From positions 93,945 to 157,944 of the forward strand of contig NZ_QPKI01000006.1 in the NCBI RefSeq assembly GCF_003339685.1: a stretch of DNA of 64,000 nucleotides, written 5' to 3'. The notes under the pieces were generated by a model. That model had not been told where the DNA came from. It saw only the letters and a program-made list of their open reading frames with translations, and searched no databases. The stretch is from Halomonas sp. DQ26W (lineage in GTDB: Bacteria; Pseudomonadota; Gammaproteobacteria; Pseudomonadales; Halomonadaceae). Shown here piece after piece: positions 29,132 to 38,937 of this stretch; the stretch's first letter is position 1, and every line of letters begins with the position of its first letter. The translations under genes were made by a program, and so were the position numbers.

Positions 29132-30742
29132 TCAGTGGCGCGACAGCGCCCCGTGGCGCGCCCTGACATAATGACGCAGAAATATTGCAGTCAGGTTAAG
29201 CACCACCACTACCAGCACCAGCAACAGCGCTGTGGCATAGACCACCGGCATGGCCGCCTGGATATCGTCACCGTGAAAGGCGGTATCGTAGACGTGATAG
29301 CCCAGGTGCATGAACTTGCGCTCAAGGTGCAGGAAAGGAAATTCGCCGTCCATCGGCACCTGGGGCGCCAGCTTGGCGACCCCTACCAGCATCAGCGGTG
29401 CCACCTCACCGGCGGCACGAGCCACGGCCAGGATCATGCCGGTCAGCATCGCCGGCACCGCCATGGGCAGCACCACCCGGGTCAGCATCTCCAGCCGCGT
29501 GGCCCCAAGTGCCAGCGCCCCTTCCCGCTGGTGGTCGGGAATCCGCACCAGCCCCTCCTCGGTCGCCACGATCACCACCGGCAGGGTCAGCAGCGCCAGG
29601 GTCAGCGAAGCCCACAGCAGCCCGCCCGTGCCGAAAGTGGGCGATGGCAGTTCGTCGCTGAAGAACCACTCGTCGATCGATCCACCGATACCGTAGACGA
29701 AGACTCCGAGGCCAAATACGCCGTAGACGATGGAGGGGACACCGGCCAGGTTGCGTACCGCGATACGCACCCAGTTCGTCAGGCGGCCCTGATGGGCCAC
29801 TTCATTGAGGTAGACCGCCGCCAGCACGCCGAATGGGGCAACCAGCAGCGACATCAGCATCACCATCAGCACGGTACCGAAGATGGCCGGCCATACGCCG
29901 CCGGCGGTATTCGCCGCCCTCGGCCCCTCGGAGAGGAAGCGCCCTACCCCCCGCCCCCAGGCACCCAGCTTCTCCGGCAGCGACATGGCATTGGGCCGCC
30001 AGGAACGCAGCACTTCATCCAGGGTCAGGACAATGCGCCGGCCGTCGACGCTCTCCAGCACCGCCGCATCGGTCTGCATGCTCTCCTGGAGCCCACGAAT
30101 TCGCTCGTTGGTCTCGGCCAACCGGCGCTGCGTCGCCCTGTCACCGGGGTCATTCTCAAGCCGGCGCACCAGCGGCGGGATGACACGCTGCTGCAACTCG
30201 TCGCGCTCGGCGCGCAACGCATCGACAGCGGAGAGGCGTTCCTGAAGCGTGGTCCAGGTGGCCGTACCACCACCATCACCACCACCACGCCCCCCCTCGC
30301 CGACCGAGGTGCCTTGCTGCCCGGCTGTCACCACCTCGACCAGTCGGCCGATGAAGTCACCGTGCCGACTACGTTCCAGCACGACCAGTTCGCGGGGCAA
30401 CTCGCTTGCGGTGATGCGAGCAACCGCCACCCATTGCCAGACATGGCCGTCGAGATCGCGATTGCCGGTGAAGTAGAGCCGCTCCCTGGCCCCGCCAGCG
30501 CCATCCGCTGCCGGCAGCGGCAGTTCGCGCACCGCACGGCCCGCGAACACCTGCCCATCGTCGAGTTCCACCAGCGACACCGATGCCGGCCAGAAGTGGC
30601 CGAGACCGCGAACGGCAATCAGGGTCAGCAGCCCTGCCAACAGCAACAGCGACAATGCCACGCTGCCGGCGGCCAGCCAGGCCCAGGGCCCCTCGCCCCG
30701 CGGCTGCCAAGTGCGAAAGCCCGTTACCGCGGCCAGGCTCAC
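29132..30742 (-). CDS. pstA2: PstA2, permease of the second phosphate transporter
   Basis: A 536-residue permease laid out like PstA1. A membrane helix (19-44) is followed by a periplasmic insert of about 230 residues with a Gly-rich patch ([14 protein letters not shown] near 150) and a heptad-like [21 protein letters not shown] stretch. The membrane domain shows [16 protein letters not shown] and the EAA loop [19 protein letters not shown]. Its ATG overlaps the pstC2 stop by 4 bp. It is clearly a paralog of PstA1 but diverged in the insert. Confidence 0.92.
   Translation of the reverse strand: MSLAAVTGFRTWQPRGEGPWAWLAAGSVALSLLLLAGLLTLIAVRGLGHFWPASVSLVELDDGQVFAGRAVRELPLPAADGAGGARERLYFTGNRDLDGHVWQWVAVARITASELPRELVVLERSRHGDFIGRLVEVVTAGQQGTSVGEGGRGGGDGGGTATWTTLQERLSAVDALRAERDELQQRVIPPLVRRLENDPGDRATQRRLAETNERIRGLQESMQTDAAVLESVDGRRIVLTLDEVLRSWRPNAMSLPEKLGAWGRGVGRFLSEGPRAANTAGGVWPAIFGTVLMVMLMSLLVAPFGVLAAVYLNEVAHQGRLTNWVRIAVRNLAGVPSIVYGVFGLGVFVYGIGGSIDEWFFSDELPSPTFGTGGLLWASLTLALLTLPVVIVATEEGLVRIPDHQREGALALGATRLEMLTRVVLPMAVPAMLTGMILAVARAAGEVAPLMLVGVAKLAPQVPMDGEFPFLHLERKFMHLGYHVYDTAFHGDDIQAAMPVVYATALLLVLVVVVLNLTAIFLRHYVRARHGALSRH
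30266..30288. repeat. Imperfect GGT microsatellite inside pstA2
   Basis: ACC trinucleotides with one ATC interruption run for 23 bases on the plus strand and encode the Gly-rich patch of PstA2. Changes in copy number would keep the frame. Confidence 0.6.
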
Positions 30743-31872
30743 GACACATCTCCCAGGCGACGATAGCGGCGCCGCAGCCGGCTGCGTACTACCTCGGCCA
30801 GTGTGTTAACCAGGAAGGTGAAAAGGAAAAGCAGCAGTGCCGCCAGTATCAGCAGTTGGTAGCTATCGCTGCCCGGCACCGCCTCGGGCAGTTCGATGGC
30901 GATGCCCGCCGCCATGGAGCGCATACCCTCCAGGGGGCTGAGGCTCATCACGGCGGCATTGCCGCTGACCATCAGCACGATCATGGTCTCACCGACCGCG
31001 CGGCCAGCGCCGATCATCACGGCGGCGAACACACCAGGCGCCGCCGCCGGCAGCACCACTTTCCACAGGGTCTGCCAACGCGTTGCCCCCATGGCCTGAG
31101 CGCCCTCGCCCAGGCTGCTCGGCACTCCCGAAAGGGCGTCCTCCGCCAGGGCGTAGACACTCGGCATGACCGCAAAGCCCATGGCCAGGCCGACGATCAG
31201 GGCGTTACGGCTGGCATAATCGATACCGAGTTCAGTATCAAGCCAGCCGCGCAGGTCGCCGGCGAACAGCCACGCCTCCAGCCAGGGTGCCAGTTCCAGC
31301 GAGGCCAGCCCCAGCATGCCCAGCCAGGGCACCAGCCATAGCCCGGCCCAGGCCAGCGGTAGTCGTTGGCGCAGTGCCGGGCTCATCAGGCGCCATACGC
31401 CACCCGCCATCAGAATCCCCAGCGGCATCACCAGTAGCAGGGCGAAGGCGCCAGTCAGGTGGCGCTCCACCCAGGGCGCAAGCACCAGGCCCGCCACAAA
31501 GCCGATGACCACCCCGGGCAGGGCTTCCATCAGCTCCAGTGTGGGCTTGACCCGGCTGCGTAGCCGTGGGGACATGTAGACGGAAGAGTGAATGGCCGCC
31601 CCCAGCGCCATGGGGACGGCAAACACCAGCGCCCAGAAAGCCGCCTTCAACGTACCCCAGGCCAGCGGTGACAGCGACAGGGTAATCTGCGCCTGGCTGA
31701 GTGCACCGCTAAATAGTGCTGGCACCACTTCGATCGCCAGGAAGGCGCCGATGGCCAGTACTGCGAGGATCACGCCGATTCCTCCGGCCACAATCAACCC
31801 CGTCGCCAGGCGATCGAGCAGATGGCGCCGAGGAGAGCGGGTGGAAGGCGCAGCGGACAAGGGCTTGATCAT
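30739..31872 (-). CDS. pstC2: PstC2, short-form permease of the second phosphate transporter
   Basis: A 377-residue permease that lacks the beta-propeller insert of PstC1. The membrane domain matches PstC1 closely: WGTLKAAFWALVFAVPMALGAAIHSSVYMSP, KPTLELMEALPGVVIGFVAGL, and the EAA loop EGAQAMGATRWQTLWKVVLP. The periplasmic part between helices is about 60 residues. No Shine-Dalgarno is visible and no alternative start exists close by. The PHO-box promoter sits so near that the transcript may be almost leaderless. Confidence 0.92.
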   Translation of the reverse strand: MIKPLSAAPSTRSPRRHLLDRLATGLIVAGGIGVILAVLAIGAFLAIEVVPALFSGALSQAQITLSLSPLAWGTLKAAFWALVFAVPMALGAAIHSSVYMSPRLRSRVKPTLELMEALPGVVIGFVAGLVLAPWVERHLTGAFALLLVMPLGILMAGGVWRLMSPALRQRLPLAWAGLWLVPWLGMLGLASLELAPWLEAWLFAGDLRGWLDTELGIDYASRNALIVGLAMGFAVMPSVYALAEDALSGVPSSLGEGAQAMGATRWQTLWKVVLPAAAPGVFAAVMIGAGRAVGETMIVLMVSGNAAVMSLSPLEGMRSMAAGIAIELPEAVPGSDSYQLLILAALLLFLFTFLVNTLAEVVRSRLRRRYRRLGDVS

Positions 31873-31881
31873 GAACAGCAG

Positions 31882-31913
31882 CGTATAACAACTTGATGAC
31901 AGTTGAATGACAA
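31882..31913 (-). promoter_or_regulatory. PHO-box promoter between pstS2 and pstC2
   Basis: On the minus strand TTGTCATTCAACTGTCAT (31896-31913) matches the PHO box at 15 of 18 positions. TATACG (31882-31887) follows after 8 bp and is a fair -10. The predicted start of transcription is within a few bases of the pstC2 ATG at 31872. Confidence 0.8.
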
Positions 31914-31915
31914 CA

Positions 31916-32896
31916 TCACGGTGAGAGGCCCAGTTCTCGCCTCTGGCGCGATAGCGTCTCCTCGGGCAGCGCCACGAAGCCCAACTCCGTCACGGTGCGC
32001 TGTCCCTGGGGCGACAGCACCAGGTCGAGAAAGGCCCGCTCCGGCGCCGGCAATGCTTCGTCGGGTGGCAAATTGAGGTAGAGATAGAGCGAGCGCCCCA
32101 GGGGATAGGCGCCCTGCCGTACGCTCTCGGCATCCGGGGTGTGCGCCGTACCACCAGATTCCACCAAGGCCAGCGCCTTGATCCCGGGGGTCAGGTGGTT
32201 GAGTCCGGCATAGCCGATGGCGTCGAGGCTTTCGGAAACCGCCGCCACCACGGCCGCCGAGCCCGGGTGCTCGTTGAGGCGCCGCCGATACTGACCGTCG
32301 CATAGCGCCCGCTGGCGAAACAGGCCATAGCTGCCCGACGCCAGGTTGCGGCCATGCAGTTCGATTCGCCGGGTGGGGACGTCGAGGCCCAACTGTTCCC
32401 AGCGCTCAATGGCGTGCTCGGCGCCACAGCGACGGGTACGTGAGAAAATCGCGTCGAGCGCGTCGAGAGAAAGGGCCTCGAGCGGATGGTGGCGATGCAC
32501 GACCACCACCAGGGCATCGCGAGCCACCTCGACCTCCAGCGGTGGATAGCCACGACGCGCCATGAACGCCTCGCGCTCCTCATCGGTCATGGGACGCGAC
32601 ATGGGCCCCAACCGGGTGGTGCCGGCGGTCAGCGCCGGGGGAGCGCTGGCGGAGCCGCTGGCCTGAAGCTGCAGGCGTACGCCGGGGTAACGATGGGTAA
32701 GCTGTTCGCCCCAGCGCAGCATCAGCCCCGCCAGGGTATCGGAACCCACCGTACCCAGCGTTCCGGTAGGAATATCGGCACGTAACGAAATCTGCGCCTG
32801 AGGATCAGGCTGCACAAGCACCAGGACAAGACCGACCAGCGAAACCAGCAGGCTTCGCCGCCAGCGTGGCAGCCGCCAGGGCAAAGCCCGCGTCAC
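31916..32896 (-). CDS. pstS2: PstS2, second phosphate-binding protein
   Basis: A 326-residue exported binding protein starting at a GTG. The signal region (RWRRSLLVSLVGLVLVLVQP) is followed by a PstS core: TVGSDTLAGLMLRWGEQLTHRY, ASGSASAPPALTAGTTRLGPMSR, and HGRNLASGSYGLFRQRALCDGQY. The Arg/Ser/Gly pattern of the phosphate site in PstS1 ([12 protein letters not shown]) is partly changed (GRNLASGSYGLF). It is rich in Arg and Ala, unlike acidic PstS1. No PHO box stands in front of it; the box is after it. Its start lies 78 bp past the end of the response regulator gene. Confidence 0.9.
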   Translation of the reverse strand: MTRALPWRLPRWRRSLLVSLVGLVLVLVQPDPQAQISLRADIPTGTLGTVGSDTLAGLMLRWGEQLTHRYPGVRLQLQASGSASAPPALTAGTTRLGPMSRPMTDEEREAFMARRGYPPLEVEVARDALVVVVHRHHPLEALSLDALDAIFSRTRRCGAEHAIERWEQLGLDVPTRRIELHGRNLASGSYGLFRQRALCDGQYRRRLNEHPGSAAVVAAVSESLDAIGYAGLNHLTPGIKALALVESGGTAHTPDAESVRQGAYPLGRSLYLYLNLPPDEALPAPERAFLDLVLSPQGQRTVTELGFVALPEETLSRQRRELGLSP

Positions 32897-32974
32897 GACA
32901 CCCTACCCAAGATTACCCCGCCATACCCCCTACCCTCTAACAAGGCATCTCCTTTCTGATTAAAAGACATGATA

Positions 32975-33361
32975 TTACAAGGCTTTGCTGACGTAGCGCC
33001 GCCCCTTCATCATCTGACGAATGGAGCACGGCAGCTCATCCGGGTCGCCCTTGAGGATATACCCTTCGGCACCGGCTTCGAAGGCCTGATCGACATAGTG
33101 TCGCTCGCCGTGGCCGGAGAGGATCGCACACTTCATCGCCGGGTATTTCACCTTGATCGACTTGATGAGGTCCAGCCCGCTGATCCCCCCCAGGGAGAGA
33201 TCGATCAGCACCAGGTCAGGTGTCAGCTCCTCGAGGCTCTCGAGCGCCACCTCTCCTGACTCAACGGTCTCGCAGACCTCCAGGTCCTCCTCCTGGTCAA
33301 TGAACTCCCGCAACATGTCACGCATGAAAGCGTGATCCTCGACGACAAGGACTTTTATCAT
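32975..33361 (-). CDS. Receiver-only response regulator
   Basis: A 128-residue CheY-like protein consisting of a NarL-type receiver domain alone. The phospho-acceptor is D54 in LVLIDLSLGG, the acidic pair ED is at 8-9, and K104 is in YILKGDPDEL. The C-terminal DNA-binding domain of NarL proteins is absent, so output must be through protein contact. The Met at 33361 is preferred over 33370 because GGGAG then lies about 10 bases upstream. It follows the hybrid kinase by 22 bp and is its probable phosphorylation partner. Confidence 0.9.
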   Translation of the reverse strand: MIKVLVVEDHAFMRDMLREFIDQEEDLEVCETVESGEVALESLEELTPDLVLIDLSLGGISGLDLIKSIKVKYPAMKCAILSGHGERHYVDQAFEAGAEGYILKGDPDELPCSIRQMMKGRRYVSKAL

Positions 33362-33383
33362 GGCATCCATGCTCCCGATATAG

Positions 33384-36300
33384 TCAGTTTTTCACTGTAG
33401 AAGGCCCGCAGACCTCCTGGAACCATTCCGGCCGTGCCGGTACCTTTATCAGGATAGATGTTCCCGCGCCCGGCGTGGTCTCTATCTGCATGGAACCGCC
33501 CAGTAGCCGCAGGCGTTCGCGGCTGGTGACCAGCCCGAAGCCAGGGTGCGCTTCGTGATCCGCCTCCACCGTCGGCAGGTCGAAACCGCTGCCCAGGTCA
33601 CTGACGCGGATGAGGATGTGCACTTGCGTCTGGTCGAGTTCGATGTGTGCCAGGCTCACATCGGAGTGCTTCTTAACGTTGAACAGCAACTCGCGAACGA
33701 TCTGAAAGAGCAGTACACGCAGATCCTTATCAGGCGTGTGGGGAGGGTGATGGACTGTCATCTCCACCGTCAGCTCGTGAAGCTCCAGCATCTGTCGCTG
33801 CAACCATTCCAGTGCTTCGGCCAGCCCCTCGGTCTTGAGGGTAGGAGGGCTGAGATCGACGGTGAGCTGCCGAGTCGTCTCGATGGCCTGGCGAATCCAC
33901 GACAGGGTGCCCCCGACCAGCTCGGTGAGCTGCTGGTGACCCGCTTCGCTGAGCGTCTTCTGGATCAGGCGCTGCTTGATCTGCAGCCCATAGAGAAGCT
34001 GCTGCAGGTCATCGTGGAGCACCTGTGAGACCCGCCGCCGCTCCTCCTGCTCGGCCATGGTCAGCTTCGACGCCAGCTCGCTGTCCAACTTGATGCGCTC
34101 TCTGACTCGCGCCTCCAGCGCCCGGTTGGCGTCGGCCAGCTCTTCTTCGAAGCGCTTGCGCTCGGTGATGTCGACGAAGGTGATCACCACGCCAGCGATA
34201 TCGTCGCTGGTGTTGCGGTAGGGGCGCACGTGGGTGAGGTACCAGTTACCTTCTATATCCTCTACCTCGCGGTCGATCGGCTCCGGCTTGGCGAGCACAT
34301 CCTGCGAATCGCCGTTGAGCTGGTCATAGCCGAGCCGGTGGGTCAGATCCGATAGCGGCCGCCCACGGTCGGCCATGCGAATATTGAATAGACGGCCCAC
34401 CTGGGGCGTGAAGCGCAGGATGCGAAGTTCGGCGTCGAGGAAAATCGTGGCGATGCCGGTAGCACTGAGCAGGTTTTGCAAATCGTTGGAGAGCTGGCTC
34501 AGCTCTTCCACCTTGTGGCGGTTCTCCTGGCTGACTGTGGCCAGCTCCTCGTTCATCGACTGCAGCTCCTCCTTGGAGGTCTCCAGTTCCTCCATGGTCG
34601 AGCGCAGCTCTTCGTTGGCCGACTGTAGCTCCTCGTTGGCGGCTCTCATCTCCTCCTGACCCAACTCGTAATCTTCGATCACCGCCTGCAGGCGCTGCTT
34701 GTTCAATTCCAGCTCTGCTTCGAGCTCCGATGCCGATGCGCCATCACCCGTAGCCCGCCCAGCGACCTCTTTCCTGGTCTCCGTACGCTCCTCGAAGAGG
34801 ACCAGGGTAAGCGCCTGCTCCTCCCGCTGTTCGGCGGGGCGCACGTGCATGACGACATGGCGCCGCTCGCCGTCGAGACGAATCCGTATGGGTTGGGAGC
34901 GAACTGGACGGCCCTCCTTGCTCGCCGCAGACAGGGCGGCACGCAGCTCGAGACGCAGCTCCTCGCGCACCAGCTTGAAGACGCTGAAGGTCGGCTCGCC
35001 GCCGGGATGTACCAGGTAGCGCCCGACATTCTCGGATAAATGAACGACCATGTTGCCGGAATTGAGCAAAATGCTCGGCGGGGCATAGCGCTCGACCATC
35101 TTCTGATGCAGGGCACCATAGGAGGCCGGAAGCTTGGCATCTGCAACGGGCTGAACGTCCGCCCGGCTGTGCCGCCCCCCTGTGAATGGAAAAACCGGAA
35201 GTTGCAGGGCTTGGGTGGGCACGTCACGCTTGCGATAGACGCAATGTTGCTTTTTCTCGATCTGGAACAGATCGGAGCGGCCGGTGGTCTCCGAGGTGCC
35301 CAGCACCAGGTAGCCGGAGGGATTGAGGGCATAATGGAAGACCTGGGTGACGTCCCGCTGCACGCCGCGTTGAAGATAGATAAGCACATTACGACAGGTG
35401 ATCAGGTCGAGCTTGGAGAAGGGAGGATCCCCCATCAGGTTGTGGGGGGCAAAGACCACCAGCTCCCGCACAACCCTGTTAACCCGGAAGCCGCCATTCT
35501 CCGTGGTGAAAAAACGGCGCATCCGCTCATCGGAGACGTCGATCTGGATATCACCGGGGTAGAGGCCCTCGCGTGCCATCATGAGCGAAGGCTCATGCAG
35601 GTCAGAGGCGAAAACCTGCAGGCGAGGCGGACTGTCGACGCGGGCCGCCTGCTCCAACAGCAATATCGCCAGAGAATAGGCCTCCTCACCAGTGGCACAA
35701 CCAACCGACCAGATACGAATCAGGTCCTCCGGCCCTTTGCCCTTGAAGAGCTGCGGTATGACATCGTTCTCAAGCCACTCGAAGACCTCCCGGTCACGGA
35801 AGAAGTTGGTGACGTTGATCAGGAATTCATCCGCCAGCTCTCGGACCTCATCCGGTTGCTCGCACAGCAGTTCATGATAATGACCCAACTCCTCGACATG
35901 GTTCAGCTGCATCCGCCGCCGGATACGCCGCATGACGGTGGAGTGCTTATAGCGGCTGAAGTCTCTGCCGGTACAGGCACGGATCTGGGTGAATATCTGC
36001 TGCTGGATCTGCAGTTGGGTCTCATCGAATTCGTCACTCTCATCGTCAGGTACCACGACGCGGGGCTGCGTACGCGCATAGCGCATGATCTCGCCCGGAA
36101 TCTTCGCCACCGGCAGCACCCGGTCGATGAGGCGAGTGGCGAGCGCACTCTGCGGCATACCGTCGAACTCGGCCTCGTTGGGGTCTTGCACGATCGTCAA
36201 GCCGTTGTGCGCTTTGATTTCCTTGATGCCCAGCGTCCCGTCCGATCCCGTGCCGGTCAGAATCACCCCGACCGAGTGCCCATCGTAGGTGGACGCCAGG

Positions 36301-36674
36301 GTACGAAAGAAATGGTCGATGACCGCCCGATCGCGACGCGCTTCTTCCAGGTCGGAGAGCCGCAGGTGGGTGTCGACGGAGTTCAAATTGCGACCCGGCG
36401 GGATGACATAAACCTGGTCGGCCGCCAGGACAACGGTTTCGTTCACCTGCCGGATGGGAAGCTTGCAGTAGGGCTGGAGCAGATCAGCCAGATGGCTCTG
36501 GTGATCCGGCGAGAGGTGCATCACGACCACGAAGGAGAGCCCCGTGCGCTCCGGCACGTTGGCAAAAAACGTCTTCAATGCCGCCAGGCCCCCAGCCGAC
36601 GCCCCGATACCCACCACCGTCGGCCTGGCATCTATCTCCTTGAGAGAACAGTCGGCGTGTTCCGATTCGTTCAT
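33384..36674 (-). CDS. CheB-CheR-PAS-histidine kinase hybrid
   Basis: A 1096-residue multidomain protein. Residues 18-200 form a CheB methylesterase with its triad S26 (GIGASAGG), H53 and D145 (TGTGSDGTLG). Residues 222-480 form a CheR methyltransferase with TNFFRD at 289 and SAM motif WSVGCATGEEAYS at 322. A PAS-like region (525-635), a coiled coil of repeated EEL units (645-735) and a second PAS (737-840) follow. A HisKA_3 kinase ends the protein, with H887 in RVSQVLHDDLQQ and HATPase motifs ELLFNVKKHS and DLGSGFD. No CheB receiver domain is present. The start follows AAGGA by 8 bases. No chemotaxis genes are near, so it probably signals to the adjacent receiver. Confidence 0.93.
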   Translation of the reverse strand: MNESEHADCSLKEIDARPTVVGIGASAGGLAALKTFFANVPERTGLSFVVVMHLSPDHQSHLADLLQPYCKLPIRQVNETVVLAADQVYVIPPGRNLNSVDTHLRLSDLEEARRDRAVIDHFFRTLASTYDGHSVGVILTGTGSDGTLGIKEIKAHNGLTIVQDPNEAEFDGMPQSALATRLIDRVLPVAKIPGEIMRYARTQPRVVVPDDESDEFDETQLQIQQQIFTQIRACTGRDFSRYKHSTVMRRIRRRMQLNHVEELGHYHELLCEQPDEVRELADEFLINVTNFFRDREVFEWLENDVIPQLFKGKGPEDLIRIWSVGCATGEEAYSLAILLLEQAARVDSPPRLQVFASDLHEPSLMMAREGLYPGDIQIDVSDERMRRFFTTENGGFRVNRVVRELVVFAPHNLMGDPPFSKLDLITCRNVLIYLQRGVQRDVTQVFHYALNPSGYLVLGTSETTGRSDLFQIEKKQHCVYRKRDVPTQALQLPVFPFTGGRHSRADVQPVADAKLPASYGALHQKMVERYAPPSILLNSGNMVVHLSENVGRYLVHPGGEPTFSVFKLVREELRLELRAALSAASKEGRPVRSQPIRIRLDGERRHVVMHVRPAEQREEQALTLVLFEERTETRKEVAGRATGDGASASELEAELELNKQRLQAVIEDYELGQEEMRAANEELQSANEELRSTMEELETSKEELQSMNEELATVSQENRHKVEELSQLSNDLQNLLSATGIATIFLDAELRILRFTPQVGRLFNIRMADRGRPLSDLTHRLGYDQLNGDSQDVLAKPEPIDREVEDIEGNWYLTHVRPYRNTSDDIAGVVITFVDITERKRFEEELADANRALEARVRERIKLDSELASKLTMAEQEERRRVSQVLHDDLQQLLYGLQIKQRLIQKTLSEAGHQQLTELVGGTLSWIRQAIETTRQLTVDLSPPTLKTEGLAEALEWLQRQMLELHELTVEMTVHHPPHTPDKDLRVLLFQIVRELLFNVKKHSDVSLAHIELDQTQVHILIRVSDLGSGFDLPTVEADHEAHPGFGLVTSRERLRLLGGSMQIETTPGAGTSILIKVPARPEWFQEVCGPSTVKN

Positions 36675-37096
36675 CTGCTCATCCTTGTTCTGGCCGACCC
36701 GAAATAAATATCCTGTTGCATAGTAGCGTACGCTTCCAGGGTCACCGGTGCACGACCGTAAGCCATTGGGTAACAACATCCACGTAGGCGAAGAGCCGAC
36801 GTAGACCTGATTCCTCGAAACGCGGTGATAGCAGGGCCGGTGACGTCAATGAATACATCGACTTGCATTATCACTATCCTGATAACTCCATCCTTACGGG
36901 AAAGACGTCGGTTTCGATCCACCCTGCCCAGGCCACCGACGACCCGGCCAGCGTCGGCGAAGCATCGACCGACCACTAGGCCGGTCGTTTCCTGTTCAAC
37001 AGCTTTAAGCGCCACATCAGGCACAGCGGCATGGATGGCGGAACGGTGCGAATACGGTAATCTATATGCAAGAAAAACGATTCTTCGGAGCCCACC
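36675..37096. other. Intergenic region, no gene seen
   Basis: These 422 bases separate the divergent hybrid kinase and methyltransferase genes. Short frames on either strand lack ribosome binding sites and family features. It should contain both promoters. Near 37070 the A/T-rich ATATGCAAGAAAAACGATTC stretch precedes the methyltransferase by about 20 bases. Confidence 0.5.
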
Positions 37097-37864
37097 ATGA
37101 ACGACGTCCCCCACAATGCCCCCGGGCAACAATGGCAAGCTAGCTCCTATTCTCATCACGCCGATTTCGTTCCCGCCCTGGGCGACCAGGTGGCATCGCT
37201 GCTGGCTTCGAAGTCCGGTGAACGCATCCTCGACCTGGGCTGCGGCGACGGCAGCCTGACCGAGGTCCTGGCCAAATCCGGCGCTACGATCATCGGCGTG
37301 GATGCATCCCCCGACATGGTCGAGGCCGCCAGGGCGCGCGGCCTGGATGCACGGGTTGTGGATGCCCACCACCTGCCCTTCGATCATGAGTTCGATGCGG
37401 TCTTCAGCAATGCCGCGCTGCACTGGATGCTCAACCACGAGGCCGTCATCGCCAGCATTCACCGCGCACTCAAGCCCGGGGGACGTTTCGTCGCCGAATT
37501 CGGCGGACACGGCAACGTCGCCGCCATCTGTACCGCCTTGCTGGCGGCGCTTCAGGCTCGCGGCATCAGTGGCAAAGCGCGCTTCCCCTGGTTCTTTCCT
37601 ACGATGGAGGAGTACAGCACCAGCCTGCAAGCGGCTGGCTTCACCGTCGATTCCATCGAACTGATCCCCCGCCCCACCCCCCTGACCACCGGGATGGCCG
37701 GTTGGCTGGCCACCTTCGCCAACCCCTTCCTGCACGGACTCGAGGAAGAGGTGCGTGAAGCAATCCTCGATGATGCGATCGGCCTGCTGTCACATAGCCT
37801 TAGAGACAGCCACGGCAACTGGACAGCCGACTACGTCCGCCTGAGGCTCAAGGCACACCGGTAA
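37097..37864 (+). CDS. Class I SAM-dependent methyltransferase
   Basis: A 255-residue methyltransferase. Motif I is ILDLGCGDGSLTEVLA (46-61), motif II ends in VDASPDMVEAAR, and the post-I region holds FDAVFSNAALHWMLNHEAVI, a pattern shared with trans-aconitate methyltransferase Tam and similar small-molecule enzymes. The C-terminal half (FPWFFPTMEEYSTSLQAAGF) is also of this type. The substrate is not certain. It stands alone. Confidence 0.88.
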   Translation: MNDVPHNAPGQQWQASSYSHHADFVPALGDQVASLLASKSGERILDLGCGDGSLTEVLAKSGATIIGVDASPDMVEAARARGLDARVVDAHHLPFDHEFDAVFSNAALHWMLNHEAVIASIHRALKPGGRFVAEFGGHGNVAAICTALLAALQARGISGKARFPWFFPTMEEYSTSLQAAGFTVDSIELIPRPTPLTTGMAGWLATFANPFLHGLEEEVREAILDDAIGLLSHSLRDSHGNWTADYVRLRLKAHR

Positions 37865-37971
37865 GGGGGCAGGATTGGGGGCAGGTTCCCGTATCTGCCA
37901 AGCCGATCCAGACAAAGGGGTTATAGACCAACAGAACGCAACTCACTACCGACATCAGTTGGGAAAAGCGC

Positions 37972-38937
37972 TCACAGCCCCTGGGCGCCTCGGCGCAGCC
38001 AGTCATGCATGAAGACAAGCTTGCGGCGCGTCATTTCGGAAAGCACGAAGGGATAAAGGTCCAGCAATCCCATCGAGCGATTGACGTGATTGACCCCCAT
38101 GACCAGATGAGTCGCAACATGGATCAAGCGCTCGGCATCCGCCTCCATGTAGGGATCCCACCCGTGATGAGGCAGGTCGGCAGAAGAAAGGCCGGCGGCA
38201 ACGAAGCTATCGGCGATATCCGTGAGATGCAGCAGGTGGGCAGCGGTTTCTGCCCAGTCCTCGTGGGGATGAGCGGAGGCATAGGTGCTGACGAAGTTCG
38301 AACGCCATCCTGCAGGCGGGCCTTGACGGTAATACCGTTGCAGGGCCTCGGCGTAATCCTCGCGTTCGTCGCCGAACATCGCCCGAAAAGCCTCAAGAAA
38401 GTCGTCTCGTAGGCTGAGTCGCCACCAGAGCATATGCGAAATTTCATGCCGCATGTGGCCGATCATGGTCCGGTATGGCTCTTCAAGCGCCTCACGGCGG
38501 GCGGTTCGCAGCACAGGATCCGCTTCCGCCACGCTGATGGTGACCACGCCCCCGACATGCCCCATGGCCACGGGAGTCGGCCCTTCAGCCAGCAGATGGA
38601 ACACCGGGGGAGCGCCGGGATCTTCCGGGCGAAACCAGTTCCATCGACCCAGGTTATCGATTACCCAGCGCTTGGCGGCCTCGGTCTTGGCCCAGTGGGG
38701 CATGGCATTGGGAATGGAGGGATCCGGGGCGAGCGCCGTCATCGCACAGGAGCGGCAGAAGGCCCCCTGCTCCGGGGCGATCCAGTTGCATCCAATCACG
38801 TCGCGATTGGCGCAGAACGGCGGCATGGTAATGAAGGCTCTGGCCTGCGGGTCATAGGCAACAGGCGTACCCGTGGCAGTGGCGAGGTTGTCAAACCACA
38901 GAGATCCGCGACCGACCGGATTGGCAAAGACACGCAT
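37972..38937 (-). CDS. Putative zinc-binding metallopeptidase (Peptidase_Mx) with zinc ribbon
   Basis: A 321-residue protein starting MRVFANPVGRGSLWFDNL. An N-terminal zinc ribbon is suggested by the four-cysteine pattern FCANRDVIGC...AFCRSC (residues about 42-65). The catalytic domain carries MRHEISHMLWW, an HExxH motif with the third ligand probably in HPHEDWAETAAH. The family is described as putative zinc-binding metallopeptidase. Its substrate is unknown. The start at 38937 is supported by AGGAG at about 10 bases; the longer in-frame extension upstream lacks support. Confidence 0.85.
   Translation of the reverse strand: MRVFANPVGRGSLWFDNLATATGTPVAYDPQARAFITMPPFCANRDVIGCNWIAPEQGAFCRSCAMTALAPDPSIPNAMPHWAKTEAAKRWVIDNLGRWNWFRPEDPGAPPVFHLLAEGPTPVAMGHVGGVVTISVAEADPVLRTARREALEEPYRTMIGHMRHEISHMLWWRLSLRDDFLEAFRAMFGDEREDYAEALQRYYRQGPPAGWRSNFVSTYASAHPHEDWAETAAHLLHLTDIADSFVAAGLSSADLPHHGWDPYMEADAERLIHVATHLVMGVNHVNRSMGLLDLYPFVLSEMTRRKLVFMHDWLRRGAQGL

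Noticed and set aside
29021..30766. Plus-strand frame of 581 codons
   Set aside because: It is antisense to pstA2, rich in His and Gln, with no recognisable domain.
32897..32974. PHO box in front of pstS2
   Set aside because: No pair of TGTCA half-sites 11 bp apart is present; the only TGTCGTGAC-like match overlaps the start codon.
35040..36707. Plus-strand frame of 555 codons
   Set aside because: It is antisense to the CheB-CheR kinase hybrid and has no independent support.
36671..37735. Minus-strand frame of 354 codons
   Set aside because: It runs antisense through the methyltransferase and the intergenic gap, with Gly/Gln-rich filler sequence.
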